Below the pieces are notes generated by a model. The model did not search any database, was not told where the DNA came from, and saw nothing but the letters and a program-made list of their open reading frames with translations. Of a DNA stretch of 64,000 nt, positions 1 to 8,409 are shown piece after piece. The stretch is from Caldilineaceae bacterium (GTDB taxonomy: Bacteria; Chloroflexota; Anaerolineae; Caldilineales; Caldilineaceae): assembly GCA_958295845.1 (NCBI GenBank), contig OY282376.1:2865022-2929021 (forward strand). The letters are read 5' to 3'. The position numbers and the translations under genes were made by a program. Each line of letters starts with the position of its first letter. Within the stretch, counting starts at the first letter, position 1.

Positions 1-1
1 A

Positions 2-409
2 GCGAACGTGGCAGACCGGGCCAGCGCCTATAACATGCCCGGCCACGTTGTTGATGGCAATGATATCACGGTTGTATACGAAACCGTGCGCGAGGCGCGC
101 GAGCGTGCTTTGGCCGGTGAGGGACCCACCCTCATCGAATGCAAGACCTATAGGCAAGGACACTCGACTTTCGATACAAATCCCTACAAGCCTCAGGAGG
201 AGATCGACGCGTGGTCAAAACGCGATCCGATCACCCAGTTTGAGCAAAGGTTACGCGAGCTAGGTGTTTTGGATGAAGAGCTCATAACACAAATCGCAGA
301 CGGGGTCCAGCGGCAGGTAGATGAGGCACAGGAATTTGCGTTGAATAGTCCTGAGCCTCCGCCTGAAGCGGGCGTGGAGTTCGTCTTCCGCTCAAGTGAG
401 GTGGAATAG
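2..409 (+). CDS. 2-oxoacid/acetoin dehydrogenase E1 component, alpha subunit (3' part)
   Basis: This is the C-terminal part of a TPP-dependent E1 alpha subunit (pyruvate, branched-chain 2-oxoacid or acetoin dehydrogenase family); the gene begins before the window. The visible protein runs in frame from base 2 and has the family's ADRASAYNMPG stretch, the VDGND turn, the GEGPTLIE strand, a YRQGHS motif and the DPI motif near the end. It would form a heterotetramer with the beta subunit, whose ATG begins two bases after this stop, so the two are almost certainly co-transcribed and translationally coupled. The true substrate cannot be read from this fragment. No E2 or E3 gene follows. Confidence 0.9.
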   Translation, partial: ANVADRASAYNMPGHVVDGNDITVVYETVREARERALAGEGPTLIECKTYRQGHSTFDTNPYKPQEEIDAWSKRDPITQFEQRLRELGVLDEELITQIADGVQRQVDEAQEFALNSPEPPPEAGVEFVFRSSEVE

Positions 410-411
410 CT

Positions 412-1401
412 ATGACCACTCGTGAAATTACTTTCAGAGATGCCCTTAACGAGGCTCTGCGAGAAGAGATGGCGCGCGAAGAGGGCGTTTTCATCATCGG
501 TCAAGACATTTACGGCGGTCCGGGTGGATACCAGGGCGCCTTCAAAGTCACCAAGGGCCTGGCGGATGATTTTGAAGATCGACTCCTGGACACGCCCATG
601 ATAGAGCAGACCATTGTCGGTGCCGCAGTAGGGGCGGCGATGACCGGCTCTCGCCCTGTGGCTGAAATCATGTTCGAAGACTTTATCACCCTGGCCATGG
701 ATCTGTTGGTCAATACAGCCGCCAAGACACATTACATGACCGCGGGCCAGTACAGCGTACCTATTGTCGTGCGCGCTGCTTGCGGCGCGGTGGGTGTCGG
801 TCCGCAGCATTCACAGACCTGGACCAGCTGGTTCATGCACATTCCAGGGCTTTACGTAGTCCTTCCTTCGACACCGTACGATGCCAAAGGCCTTCTCAAA
901 ACCGCGATCCGGGATGACAATCCCGTTCTGTTCCTTGAGCACAAGAAGCTTTACAACGTGACGGGCAGCGTACCAGAGGAAGAGTACGAGATTCCGTTGG
1001 GCCAGGCGAGGGTCCTGTGCCCTGGCGACGACGTGACCCTTGTGGCAATTGGGTACATGGCTGGCCTGGCCACCCAGGTGGCGGGAACACTGCGCGACCA
1101 AGGACTTTCGGTCGAGGTGATTGACCCGCGTTCACTGGCCCCATTGGATATGGAGACGATATTCCAATCGGTACGCAAAACTCACAAGGTCGTCGTCGTG
1201 GCTGAAGATTGTAAGACCGCGGGCCCGACGGCGGAGATAGCGGCTCTCATCAGTGAAGCCTGTTTCGAGTACCTGGACGCGCCGGTCGGCCGCGTTGGAG
1301 CCAAGGATGCACCCATCGCACACAACGTTGGCATGTCCGAATACATCCTGCCTGATGCCACCGATATCCACGAGGCCGTCCAAAGTGTAGTTGCCTGGTA
1401 G
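412..1401 (+). CDS. 2-oxoacid/acetoin dehydrogenase E1 component, beta subunit
   Basis: A 329-residue E1 beta subunit of the transketolase-like TPP family, of normal length. The N-terminal half has the ITFRDALNEAL opening, the DTPMIEQTIVGAAVGAA segment and the FEDF motif of the pyrimidine-binding domain; the C-terminal half is the transketolase C domain (VEVIDPRSLAPLD). With the alpha subunit it decarboxylates a 2-oxoacid or cleaves acetoin and passes the acyl group to a lipoyl E2. The neighbouring genes are convergent and unrelated, so E2/E3 must be encoded elsewhere; AcoAB-type acetoin cleavage and a pyruvate or branched-chain role are all possible. Confidence 0.93.
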   Translation: MTTREITFRDALNEALREEMAREEGVFIIGQDIYGGPGGYQGAFKVTKGLADDFEDRLLDTPMIEQTIVGAAVGAAMTGSRPVAEIMFEDFITLAMDLLVNTAAKTHYMTAGQYSVPIVVRAACGAVGVGPQHSQTWTSWFMHIPGLYVVLPSTPYDAKGLLKTAIRDDNPVLFLEHKKLYNVTGSVPEEEYEIPLGQARVLCPGDDVTLVAIGYMAGLATQVAGTLRDQGLSVEVIDPRSLAPLDMETIFQSVRKTHKVVVVAEDCKTAGPTAEIAALISEACFEYLDAPVGRVGAKDAPIAHNVGMSEYILPDATDIHEAVQSVVAW

Positions 1402-1483
1402 GCGTAGGCGCAAGGCAGGGGAGCTCCATTTCTCATACCTCCCTAGGATCTACGCGTACCCGGCCTGACCCAGCCGGCGACCT

Positions 1484-2548
1484 CTAGACCATCGCCCTGG
1501 GATAAGCCGGACCTTCCGTCCTGGCCGCTTCGTAGGCGGCCATCGCCACCTGGATCGTCTTCTTGGCGAACTCGGCGTCGAGGTCGGGCTGTCTATCCTC
1601 GATTATGCTGTCGATGAAATCGCTGGCAGCTCCGTTGAACCCCTCGATAAAGTCCGAGGGAACCTCGATGCCTTCCGTCTCGGTCCCTTTTATCAGCAGG
1701 ACCGGGGGAAAATCCAGCAGCTCAGCAATGCTCCGCGTCACGTGGATAGAGCCCTTAGAGCCGTGTATCTCCATGTAGTCGTCGCCCGCGAAGTACTTAG
1801 TGCGGACCGTCATGTGCGGCGCGTAGACGTAGTCGCACATCCCCAAGCAGTCCATTGCTTCGAACTTCCAGATGAGCGCCGACGGCATCTCCATGAAGTG
1901 CTCCTGGGTTTTGCCGACAATCCCGAAGACCTTCTCGATATCTCCGACCCACTTCATGGCGGTCGCGAATTTGTGCACACCGTCTTCAAACACGATGCCC
2001 AAGGGGTTCAGCGTGGGATCGTTGCGCCAGACGAACGCCTCCGGGTCTGTGTCGACCATGCTCCCCTCAGCCTGCCCACCGATTACGGTGTGAAACCGGA
2101 CCAGGGACGGCTCGCCTATGGCTCCGGCGTCGAGTAGCTCCTTGGCCTTGAGGATAGGTGGGTAATAGATGTAGTTCTCGGTCATTCGGAACTTCGTCTT
2201 GGCCCTCCTGGCCGCCGCCACCATCACGTCCGCCTCCGCGACCGACGTGCACATCGGCTTCTGGCATGACACGTGCTTGCCGGCATCCAGGCCGTCGACC
2301 GTCATGGTTGCGTGGTGTTGTTGCGGCGTCAGTAGCTCGACGGCATCGACATTGGGGTCGTTGAGGACTTGCTCGTAGTCCGTGTAGATCCTGGGCGAGA
2401 TGCCCCATTGCTTCGCCCGCGCTTTGGCCCGGTCAGGGGCATTGTCGCACAGCGCGATGACCTCGCAGTTGGGGTGCTGCAGGTAACCGGGGACGTTGAG
2501 TTGCGAGATGTTTCCGCACCCAACGATAGCGATTCTAACCTTGTCCAT
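1484..2548 (-). CDS. Gfo/Idh/MocA-family oxidoreductase, copy 1
   Basis: A 354-residue NAD(P)-dependent dehydrogenase of the Gfo/Idh/MocA family, which oxidises or reduces sugars, inositols and related polyols. The Rossmann fold opens with the VGCGNIS glycine motif at residues 9-15; the usual E-K-P motif near residue 97 is here Q-K-P (CQKPMC), as in its twin. The C-terminal domain has the expected EDGVHK and EIHGSKGSI segments. The protein is about 93 percent identical to the next gene, from which it differs at about 24 positions, several at residues such as Y126 to C and R53 to G. Leader sequences of the two copies also match, so both may be expressed the same way. Substrate unknown. Confidence 0.93.
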   Translation of the reverse strand: MDKVRIAIVGCGNISQLNVPGYLQHPNCEVIALCDNAPDRAKARAKQWGISPRIYTDYEQVLNDPNVDAVELLTPQQHHATMTVDGLDAGKHVSCQKPMCTSVAEADVMVAAARRAKTKFRMTENYIYYPPILKAKELLDAGAIGEPSLVRFHTVIGGQAEGSMVDTDPEAFVWRNDPTLNPLGIVFEDGVHKFATAMKWVGDIEKVFGIVGKTQEHFMEMPSALIWKFEAMDCLGMCDYVYAPHMTVRTKYFAGDDYMEIHGSKGSIHVTRSIAELLDFPPVLLIKGTETEGIEVPSDFIEGFNGAASDFIDSIIEDRQPDLDAEFAKKTIQVAMAAYEAARTEGPAYPRAMV

Positions 2549-2593
2549 GGCGTCTACCTTTTTATCTAGCCGGTACTTCCCAGCCGGCGACCT

Positions 2594-3658
2594 CTAGACC
2601 ATCGCCCCGGGATAAGCCGGACCTTCCGTCCTGGCCGCTTCGTAGGTGGCCATCGCCACCTGGATCGTCTTCTTGGCGAACTCGGCGTCGAGGTCGGGCT
2701 GTCTATCCTCGATGATGCTGTCGATGAAGTCGCTGGCAGCTCCGTTGAACCCCTCGATAAAGTCCGAGGGAACCTCGATGCCTTCCGTCTCGGTCCCTTT
2801 TATCAACAGGACCGGGGGAAAATCCAGCAGCTCACCAGCTGACCGCGTCACGTGGATGGAGCCTTTAGAGCCGTGTATCTCCATGTAGCCGTCGCCCCCG
2901 AAGTACTTGGTGCGGATCGTCATATGCGGCGCGTAGACGTAGTCGCACATCCCCAAACAGTCTATTCCTTCGAACTTCCACATTAGCGCCGACGGCATCT
3001 CCATGAAGTGCTCCTGGGTCTTGCCGACAATCCCGAAGACCTTCTCGATATCTCCGACCCACTTCATGGCGGTCGCGAATTTGTGCACACCGTCTTCATA
3101 TACGATGCCCAAGGGGCTCTGCGTGGGATCGTTGCGCCAGACGAACGCCTCAGGGTCTGTGTCGACCACGCTCCCCTCAGCCTGTCCACCGATTACGGTG
3201 TGAAACCGGACCAGGGACGGCTCGCCTATGGCTCCGGCGTCGAGTAGCTCCTTGGCCTTGAGGATGGGTGGGTAATAGATGCAGTTCTCGGTCATCCGGA
3301 ACTTCGTCTTGGCCCGCATGGTCGCCGCTACCATAACATCCGCCTCCGCGACCGTCGTGCACATCGGCTTCTGGCAGGACACGTGCTTGCCGGCATCCAG
3401 ACCGTCGACCGTCATGGTCGCATGGTGTTGTGGTGGGGTCAGTATTTCGACGGCATCGACATTGGGGTCGTTGAGGACTTGCTCGTAGTCCGTGTAGATC
3501 CCTGGCGAGATGCCCCACTGCTTCGCCCGAGCTTCGGCCCGGCCGGGGGCATTGTCGCACAGCGCGATGACTTCGCAGTTGGGGTGCTGGAGGTAACCGG
3601 GGACGTTGAGCAGCGAGATGTTTCCGCACCCGACGATAGCGATTCTCACCTTGTCCAT
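2594..3658 (-). CDS. Gfo/Idh/MocA-family oxidoreductase, copy 2
   Basis: A 354-residue twin of the preceding dehydrogenase with the same VGCGNIS nucleotide-binding turn, Q-K-P in place of E-K-P, and the same substrate domain. The ATG follows a purine-rich AAAGGTAA ribosome site. Because it lies upstream of copy 1 on the minus strand with only 45 bp between them, the two are probably one transcript. Retention of two intact frames after many substitutions argues that both are under selection, perhaps for different stereochemistry. The family assignment is firm; the substrate (an inositol, sugar or amino sugar) is inference from the neighbourhood. Confidence 0.93.
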   Translation of the reverse strand: MDKVRIAIVGCGNISLLNVPGYLQHPNCEVIALCDNAPGRAEARAKQWGISPGIYTDYEQVLNDPNVDAVEILTPPQHHATMTVDGLDAGKHVSCQKPMCTTVAEADVMVAATMRAKTKFRMTENCIYYPPILKAKELLDAGAIGEPSLVRFHTVIGGQAEGSVVDTDPEAFVWRNDPTQSPLGIVYEDGVHKFATAMKWVGDIEKVFGIVGKTQEHFMEMPSALMWKFEGIDCLGMCDYVYAPHMTIRTKYFGGDGYMEIHGSKGSIHVTRSAGELLDFPPVLLIKGTETEGIEVPSDFIEGFNGAASDFIDSIIEDRQPDLDAEFAKKTIQVAMATYEAARTEGPAYPGAMV

Positions 3659-3767
3659 GGCGCTTACCTTTCTTTCTAGCCGGTACTACCCAGACTTTAT
3701 TAACTTTCCTGAACATGCGCCCTCAACGGGTCAGAATGTCCCCGATGAACGGATAAGGCAAAGGGCA

Positions 3768-5240
3768 CTAAGCCTGAGAGAATGGGTCCTCAACCAAGGG
3801 CCATATGTTGCAATCAATATGTTTAAAGGGGAACTTGGTCAGGTCAGGGTTTGCCGCTCCGGGCGTTGCCAGGTAGAGCACGTCAGCGGCCATAGGGGCA
3901 AAGGCTGCATAGAAGTGCTGGCTCCCCTTGACCACCAGAATGTGCTTCTGCCGCGGGTCGATCCCCACCGTGCTAAAGCATTCCGGGCTAAAGACCTGCT
4001 CGCGGATCGAGTTGAGAACGATGTCGATGCCCTTGACGTGAACGGCTACCGTATCGCCCAACCGCACTGTCGCCCTGCCATCCTCAGGACCGAAGGACTG
4101 GGTGGCGTTGGGCTTGATCCCAGTCACCTTCACGCTCAGGTCTAGCGGGTCACCGGACATCGGCCCCATCTTCCCGCCGATCCGCAGATCGAGTTGCGCG
4201 CCCACCCCTGCCTCCATGGCCAGCGACACCGCAATCGGATCCCATATGCAGGCCAGCGCTGCCTCCCTGATGCCGCGCTCCAACAGGGCCTTCAAGACGA
4301 AGGTGGAGTCACTGGGTGCGCCGCCACCGGCATTGTCCGCAGTATCGGCCATCACCACTGGAGAACGATCGATCTCCAACGCTCGATTCAACCCCTCGTC
4401 GATGCTCAGAAAGTCAGGGCGCAGTGCTTCGCGCGTCTCAAAGAGCTCACGTCCCAGTTCCTGGGCCAGGCGCTCCCCGTACTCGGGACGGCCGTCGGTA
4501 ACGACCAGGATCTTGGTACCCATGTCCGGCACGTCGCCCCAGGGGAATCCGTGCACCACTGAGATCGACAGCACCCCGTCCCTCCCCTCCAACCCCTTGA
4601 TCCGGTCCACGTAGCTCCGCATGGGCTCCCTGGTCGTGTGGTAGATGCCAATCATGCGGCAGTCAAACACAGACATCGCGGGCCTAATCTTGCCCTCGGC
4701 GGCGCTGGCGATAATATCGAACAGTTCCTCGGCACGCTCGGCAGCGTCGATGTGCGGGTATTCTTTGAAAGTAATAAGCGCCGTGGCGTTGTTCACCATC
4801 TTTTGCGATAGGTGGCAATGCGGGTCCAGCTCCACGCCAATCGGCACGCCCGGTCCGACAATCTCCCGTACCCGTGCTATCAGGTCCCCCTCGCAGTCGT
4901 CGTAACCATCAGCAACCATGGCGCCATGCAGGTTGAGTAGTACCATATCCACCGGCAATGCGGCGCGCAGATCATCCAGGATCTCGTCCCGGAACGATTC
5001 AAACACCGCCCGTACGGTCAGGCCGGCGGGCTGGGCGAACGTGGCGAGACTCTCTGCGACTGACCAGCCACGTTGTTGTGCCCGCTCTCGAGCAATCGCC
5101 AATGGTCGGGAATATACGGACGGCTCATCTCCGTGATCCCCGCCACGCACCAGAAACGTCGCGGCGAAATTGGCATGGCCGGTGGGAATTGGCGAGAAAG
5201 TGTTGGTTTCGGTTCCAAGAAAGGTAGTAAACAGTTTCAT
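3768..5240 (-). CDS. M81-family metallohydrolase (MlrC/microcystinase C-like), paralogue 1
   Basis: About 490 residues, the normal length for the M81 family, whose founding member MlrC cleaves the linear tetrapeptide from microcystin; most homologues have unknown substrates. The N-terminus carries GTETNTFSP, followed by LNLHGAM and the metal-site pair LDPHCH (Asp139, His141) and YPHID (His163). I place the start at the ATG at 5240 because a clear AAAGGAGG lies 9 bases before it; a longer frame reaches 5267 without such a site. The gene lies 30 bp downstream of the TPP-enzyme gene and is probably co-transcribed. It is one of three distant M81 paralogues in this window. Confidence 0.9.
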   Translation of the reverse strand: MKLFTTFLGTETNTFSPIPTGHANFAATFLVRGGDHGDEPSVYSRPLAIARERAQQRGWSVAESLATFAQPAGLTVRAVFESFRDEILDDLRAALPVDMVLLNLHGAMVADGYDDCEGDLIARVREIVGPGVPIGVELDPHCHLSQKMVNNATALITFKEYPHIDAAERAEELFDIIASAAEGKIRPAMSVFDCRMIGIYHTTREPMRSYVDRIKGLEGRDGVLSISVVHGFPWGDVPDMGTKILVVTDGRPEYGERLAQELGRELFETREALRPDFLSIDEGLNRALEIDRSPVVMADTADNAGGGAPSDSTFVLKALLERGIREAALACIWDPIAVSLAMEAGVGAQLDLRIGGKMGPMSGDPLDLSVKVTGIKPNATQSFGPEDGRATVRLGDTVAVHVKGIDIVLNSIREQVFSPECFSTVGIDPRQKHILVVKGSQHFYAAFAPMAADVLYLATPGAANPDLTKFPFKHIDCNIWPLVEDPFSQA

Positions 5241-5270
5241 GACCCGTCGCCTCCTTTCAACATTCATCCC

Positions 5271-6944
5271 TCATCCCGGCACCCACGCTCGCGGCGCAAT
5301 GCCGTCGATATGGGTTTTGACATCGACCACCGCCGGTTTGCCCGATGCAAATGCCTGATCTAGCGCACCCGAAAGTTCGCTCGGCTTGTTGACCGTAATG
5401 CCGAAACAGCCCATTGATTCGGCCACGTCGGCAAAATTGGTGTCTGGGAAGAGCCACAGTTTATCCGAGCCGGGGGATTGACCGCCGTAGACCCGCTCCA
5501 TGCCGCGCTTTTCCTGGTTCAGCGAGTGGTTGTTGTTGACAAGAGTAACCGTGTTTATCCCATTGTTCAGGGCGGTATCCAATTCCGAAAGATGATACCA
5601 GATGCCGCCGTCGCCGATGAAACAGAGCACAGGTCGGTCGGGATGGGCACATTTGGCGCCCATCGCCGCCGGCAGAGCCCAGCCTAGCGAACCGGCGCAG
5701 CGAATGTAGCTCTGGTCGGGATGTTTCAGATCGATCATGGTGCCGGTCCAGATGCCTGCATGGCCCGTGTCGGAGACGAGAATGACGTCGGACGGCAGAT
5801 AGTCGGTCAGTTCCTTACAGAGGCGTTCAGGCCGCATGGGCTCGACCTCCGAGTTAGCCAGGTCGCGAACGCTCTCTTTCCAGCTCTGGACCAGCTCTTG
5901 TACCCTTATGGTCCACTCTGAACGCGCCGGGACGGTTTCGGCCTGCTCAAGCATTCTGCGCAGAGAGTTTCTGACGTCGCCGTGCATGCCCACCTGGATA
6001 TGGTAGTTGCGACCCAGTTCTTCCGGGTTGATATCGAGCTGGATGATGGGCGTGCCAGGAGGCGGAATCTGGTATTCGTAGGTCACCTGACCGCCGGTGT
6101 GGCTGCCGACAAAAAAGACCAGATCGGCCTCGCAAAGGACTTGGTTGGCGCAAGCGCGGGAGTAGGAACCAGGGACACCCACCGCCAGCGGGTGGTCAGC
6201 GGGAAACATAGCTTTGGCATTCAGCGAGGTGGCAACAGGAATAGAAAGCTTCTCGGCCAAGGCGAGTAGCTCTGCCTTGGCACCCGACGCGGTCACACCA
6301 CCGCCGGCCACGATGACGGGCCGTTTGGCCCGGTTGAGCAGTTGTAGCGCGGCAGTCACTTTATCCAGTTCGGCTTCAGGTCGGAACGGGGGTACCTGGG
6401 TAAAGGTTTCTTCAATGATGACCTCTACGTCGGCTTCCTGATCCACGACCGCCTGCCCGGCATGCCCCTCCAGATCCAGGTGAACCGGTCCAGGTGTGCC
6501 CGAAGTGGATGAGCGGAAGGCCTGACGTAAATAGATGGGCAGTTGATCGGGATCGGTGACCAAGGCACTGTATTTGGTGACGGCCGAAAACGGATTCACG
6601 TGATCAACTTCCTGATAGGCGTGACGCTGTTGGTTGCTCTGGAACACCCTTCCGGTCAGAGCAATGACAGGCGAACATGCCAGGTAGGCATCCTGCAGCC
6701 CTGCCGCCAGATTAACCGCACCCACCGACTGGGCCATACAGAGGCCGGGACCGCGCTTCACGCGGGCGTAGGCATCGGCCATATACGCGGCGGCCTTCTC
6801 GCCATGGGTCTGGATCCGCTTGATTCCCAGCTTTTCCATTTCCATCAAGGCTCTGGCAGCGATATTGGTCACAAAAAAGACGTGATTTATCCCGTATCCG
6901 TCGATAGTTTCGGCAATGAATCGAGCTCCGTTCATTCTGGTCAT
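5271..6944 (-). CDS. TPP-dependent enzyme, acetolactate-synthase/benzoylformate-decarboxylase-like
   Basis: A 557-residue single-chain TPP enzyme with the three domains of the acetolactate synthase superfamily: pyrimidine-binding domain with the catalytic glutamate (HGEKAAAYMADAYAR, Glu49), a central domain, and a C-terminal pyrophosphate domain with GDGG near residue 460 and the NNN of the metal motif about 27 residues later. There is no sign of a regulatory subunit gene, which argues against anabolic acetolactate synthase and for a catabolic decarboxylase, C-C lyase or oxidase. It starts the small minus-strand unit that continues into the M81 gene. A second, more distant TPP enzyme lies at 35582-37327. 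Confidence 0.9.
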   Translation of the reverse strand: MTRMNGARFIAETIDGYGINHVFFVTNIAARALMEMEKLGIKRIQTHGEKAAAYMADAYARVKRGPGLCMAQSVGAVNLAAGLQDAYLACSPVIALTGRVFQSNQQRHAYQEVDHVNPFSAVTKYSALVTDPDQLPIYLRQAFRSSTSGTPGPVHLDLEGHAGQAVVDQEADVEVIIEETFTQVPPFRPEAELDKVTAALQLLNRAKRPVIVAGGGVTASGAKAELLALAEKLSIPVATSLNAKAMFPADHPLAVGVPGSYSRACANQVLCEADLVFFVGSHTGGQVTYEYQIPPPGTPIIQLDINPEELGRNYHIQVGMHGDVRNSLRRMLEQAETVPARSEWTIRVQELVQSWKESVRDLANSEVEPMRPERLCKELTDYLPSDVILVSDTGHAGIWTGTMIDLKHPDQSYIRCAGSLGWALPAAMGAKCAHPDRPVLCFIGDGGIWYHLSELDTALNNGINTVTLVNNNHSLNQEKRGMERVYGGQSPGSDKLWLFPDTNFADVAESMGCFGITVNKPSELSGALDQAFASGKPAVVDVKTHIDGIAPRAWVPG

Positions 6945-7036
6945 TTTTGCTCACAGTAAGAGAGAGTTGGGGACGGATCCTGTTGCTAAAGTATATTCCT
7001 GTTGCGACAAAACGCGCCCTGGACTGATCAACTGGG

Positions 7037-7999
7037 TTAGCTGAACCTCGGTATGACCTCCTCGGCAAATAGTATGGCGCTGTCTGTCTTAGGGAAATCC
7101 GCAAATTGCAGGATTATGTGCTGAACGCCAAGATCTGCGAAGTCTTTTAGCTGCGCAGTCACCTCATCCGGGGTACCCACAACCGAACCCCAGCCTATCG
7201 GGTAACCGAAACCGGGATCGTAGTGCAAGCTTGCTTCTGCGATTTTCTGAGCCTCCTCGCTTGTCGGAGCCACCGCAACGCAGGCCGAAGCCCACGTCTT
7301 GACGATGGAGTCATAGTCGCGTCCCACGGCCTCACAGTGCCCGCGCAGTAGGTCCAGCCGTTCACTGTAGCCTTCCAGCGGGCTGTGCCAGTTCCACCAA
7401 TCGGCGTATTGGGCGGTATAGCGTAGCGTCAGTTTTGGGCCACCCCCGCCGATGCACAGGGGGATAGGCGGGTGAGGTTTGGGTTCGCAGATCGCGTCCT
7501 GCACGTTGTAATAGCGCCCCTGAAAAGTGGTACTTGGCTGGGTCCACATCAGGCGGAGGATCTGGGCTGCCTCCCCCATCCGATGAATGCGCGTTGCATC
7601 GGATGGAAAGTCAAAGCCGTAGGCGAGGTGTTCGTCTTCTACCCCCCCTGCGCCGAGACCCAGGATGAATCGCCCACCCGCAAGCGTTTGCAACGTAGCC
7701 GCCATCTTGGCCAGCAAAGCGGGCTCGCGAAACGAATGGTTCACCACCATACTGCCAAAGAGCAACTCAGGGTATTTGCCGGCCAGGTGGGCTAGCATGG
7801 TCCAACACTCCAAGAGGTCCCTCATTGGATCCAGCGCTTCATGCCATGCCACAAAAAAATGGTCACCCACCCAGGCTGATGCAAATCGCCCATGGATGGC
7901 GTCCAGATATGCGTAAATCTGATCTCTGAAAATGCCCCCACGGCTTCCATCGAGTGGAAAAGTCGGGACCCTCCAGCCAAATTCGACGCTACCCTTCAT
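7037..7999 (-). CDS. Luciferase-like monooxygenase (LLM class, FMN or F420)
   Basis: About 320 residues with the TIM-barrel layout of bacterial luciferase-like flavin enzymes: VGDHFFVAWHEALDPM near the N-terminus, then the GRFILGLGAGG segment and, later, the substrate/cofactor loop CIGGGGPK. Members use FMNH2 or F420 to oxidise small organics. I choose the ATG at 7999 because AGGAGGT lies just upstream; a longer frame to 8044 has no ribosome site. It stands alone between the TPP enzyme and a non-coding stretch. Whether it uses F420 cannot be judged from sequence alone. Confidence 0.88.
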   Translation of the reverse strand: MKGSVEFGWRVPTFPLDGSRGGIFRDQIYAYLDAIHGRFASAWVGDHFFVAWHEALDPMRDLLECWTMLAHLAGKYPELLFGSMVVNHSFREPALLAKMAATLQTLAGGRFILGLGAGGVEDEHLAYGFDFPSDATRIHRMGEAAQILRLMWTQPSTTFQGRYYNVQDAICEPKPHPPIPLCIGGGGPKLTLRYTAQYADWWNWHSPLEGYSERLDLLRGHCEAVGRDYDSIVKTWASACVAVAPTSEEAQKIAEASLHYDPGFGYPIGWGSVVGTPDEVTAQLKDFADLGVQHIILQFADFPKTDSAILFAEEVIPRFS

Positions 8000-8044
8000 C
8001 TCTGCACCTCCTGTCAAGAACGGGTCAGAATGTCCGCAGATCAT

Positions 8045-8409
8045 CTACTTTGGATTGGAATTCATCCCCCGGCCAATTGAGGTTTAAGAAGTAATTCGAT
8101 AGAGGTCGGCCGGAGGGCGCGAACCTAAAGCCGTCGCGCTGAAAGGGCGACGGACGCGCCGGTGGTAAGACAACGGGCAAGCGCCCTAAGAACGGCCCGA
8201 AACGGTTGATTTTCCAGCCCGAACGGGGTTTGCTCTCTCAGCACGGCGGCTTCAGCCCCGTGCTGCCCGCTGAGACTCTATTACAGAATTAATTATCTAG
8301 AGTTCATAAGCCAAGAGGCCTTCCTGGCTTCTCCCGTAATCCTGATTGCGGTGATCGTCTGGTCGCCGGTGTACTCCGGGCGGCGGCAGGTGCGCTAATC
8401 TGCGCTTTT
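8045..8409. other. Non-coding stretch with a hairpin-rich segment (8110-8285) and half of a dispersed repeat (8301-8340)
   Basis: No convincing gene. The plus strand of 8131-8264 folds into a series of stems: CCGTCGC/GCGACGG (8131-8137 with 8147-8153), GGGC/GCCC (8175-8178 with 8183-8186), CCCG/CGGG (8218-8227), and AGCACGG/CCGTGCT (8240-8246 with 8258-8264) with an inner GGC-TTCA-GCC. An outer TCTCAGC/GCTGAGA pair can close the last one. The spacing and the GGCTTCAGCC hairpin recall the right ends of IS200/IS605-type elements, which carry TnpB guide RNAs, but I see no tnpB gene. The motif GGCTTCTCCC at 8326-8335 matches one end of the roughly 105-bp element described at 9447-9553. Confidence 0.4.

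Larger units (their letters stand above)
1469..3688. repeat. Exact-period tandem duplication (two units of 1110 bp)
   Basis: Bases 1469-2578 and 2579-3688 are two copies of one unit, each holding a complete Gfo/Idh/MocA gene with its leader. The sequence CCCAG occurs at 1469, 2579 and 3689, so the period is exactly 1110 bp and the junctions share 5 bp of microhomology. No indel separates the copies. Divergence is by scattered substitutions (about 24 amino-acid differences by hand comparison). Confidence 0.9.

Noticed and set aside
5241..5267. Longer start for the first M81 protein
   Set aside because: The ATG at 5240 has a strong AAAGGAGG site; the added nine codons contain that site and are arginine-rich.
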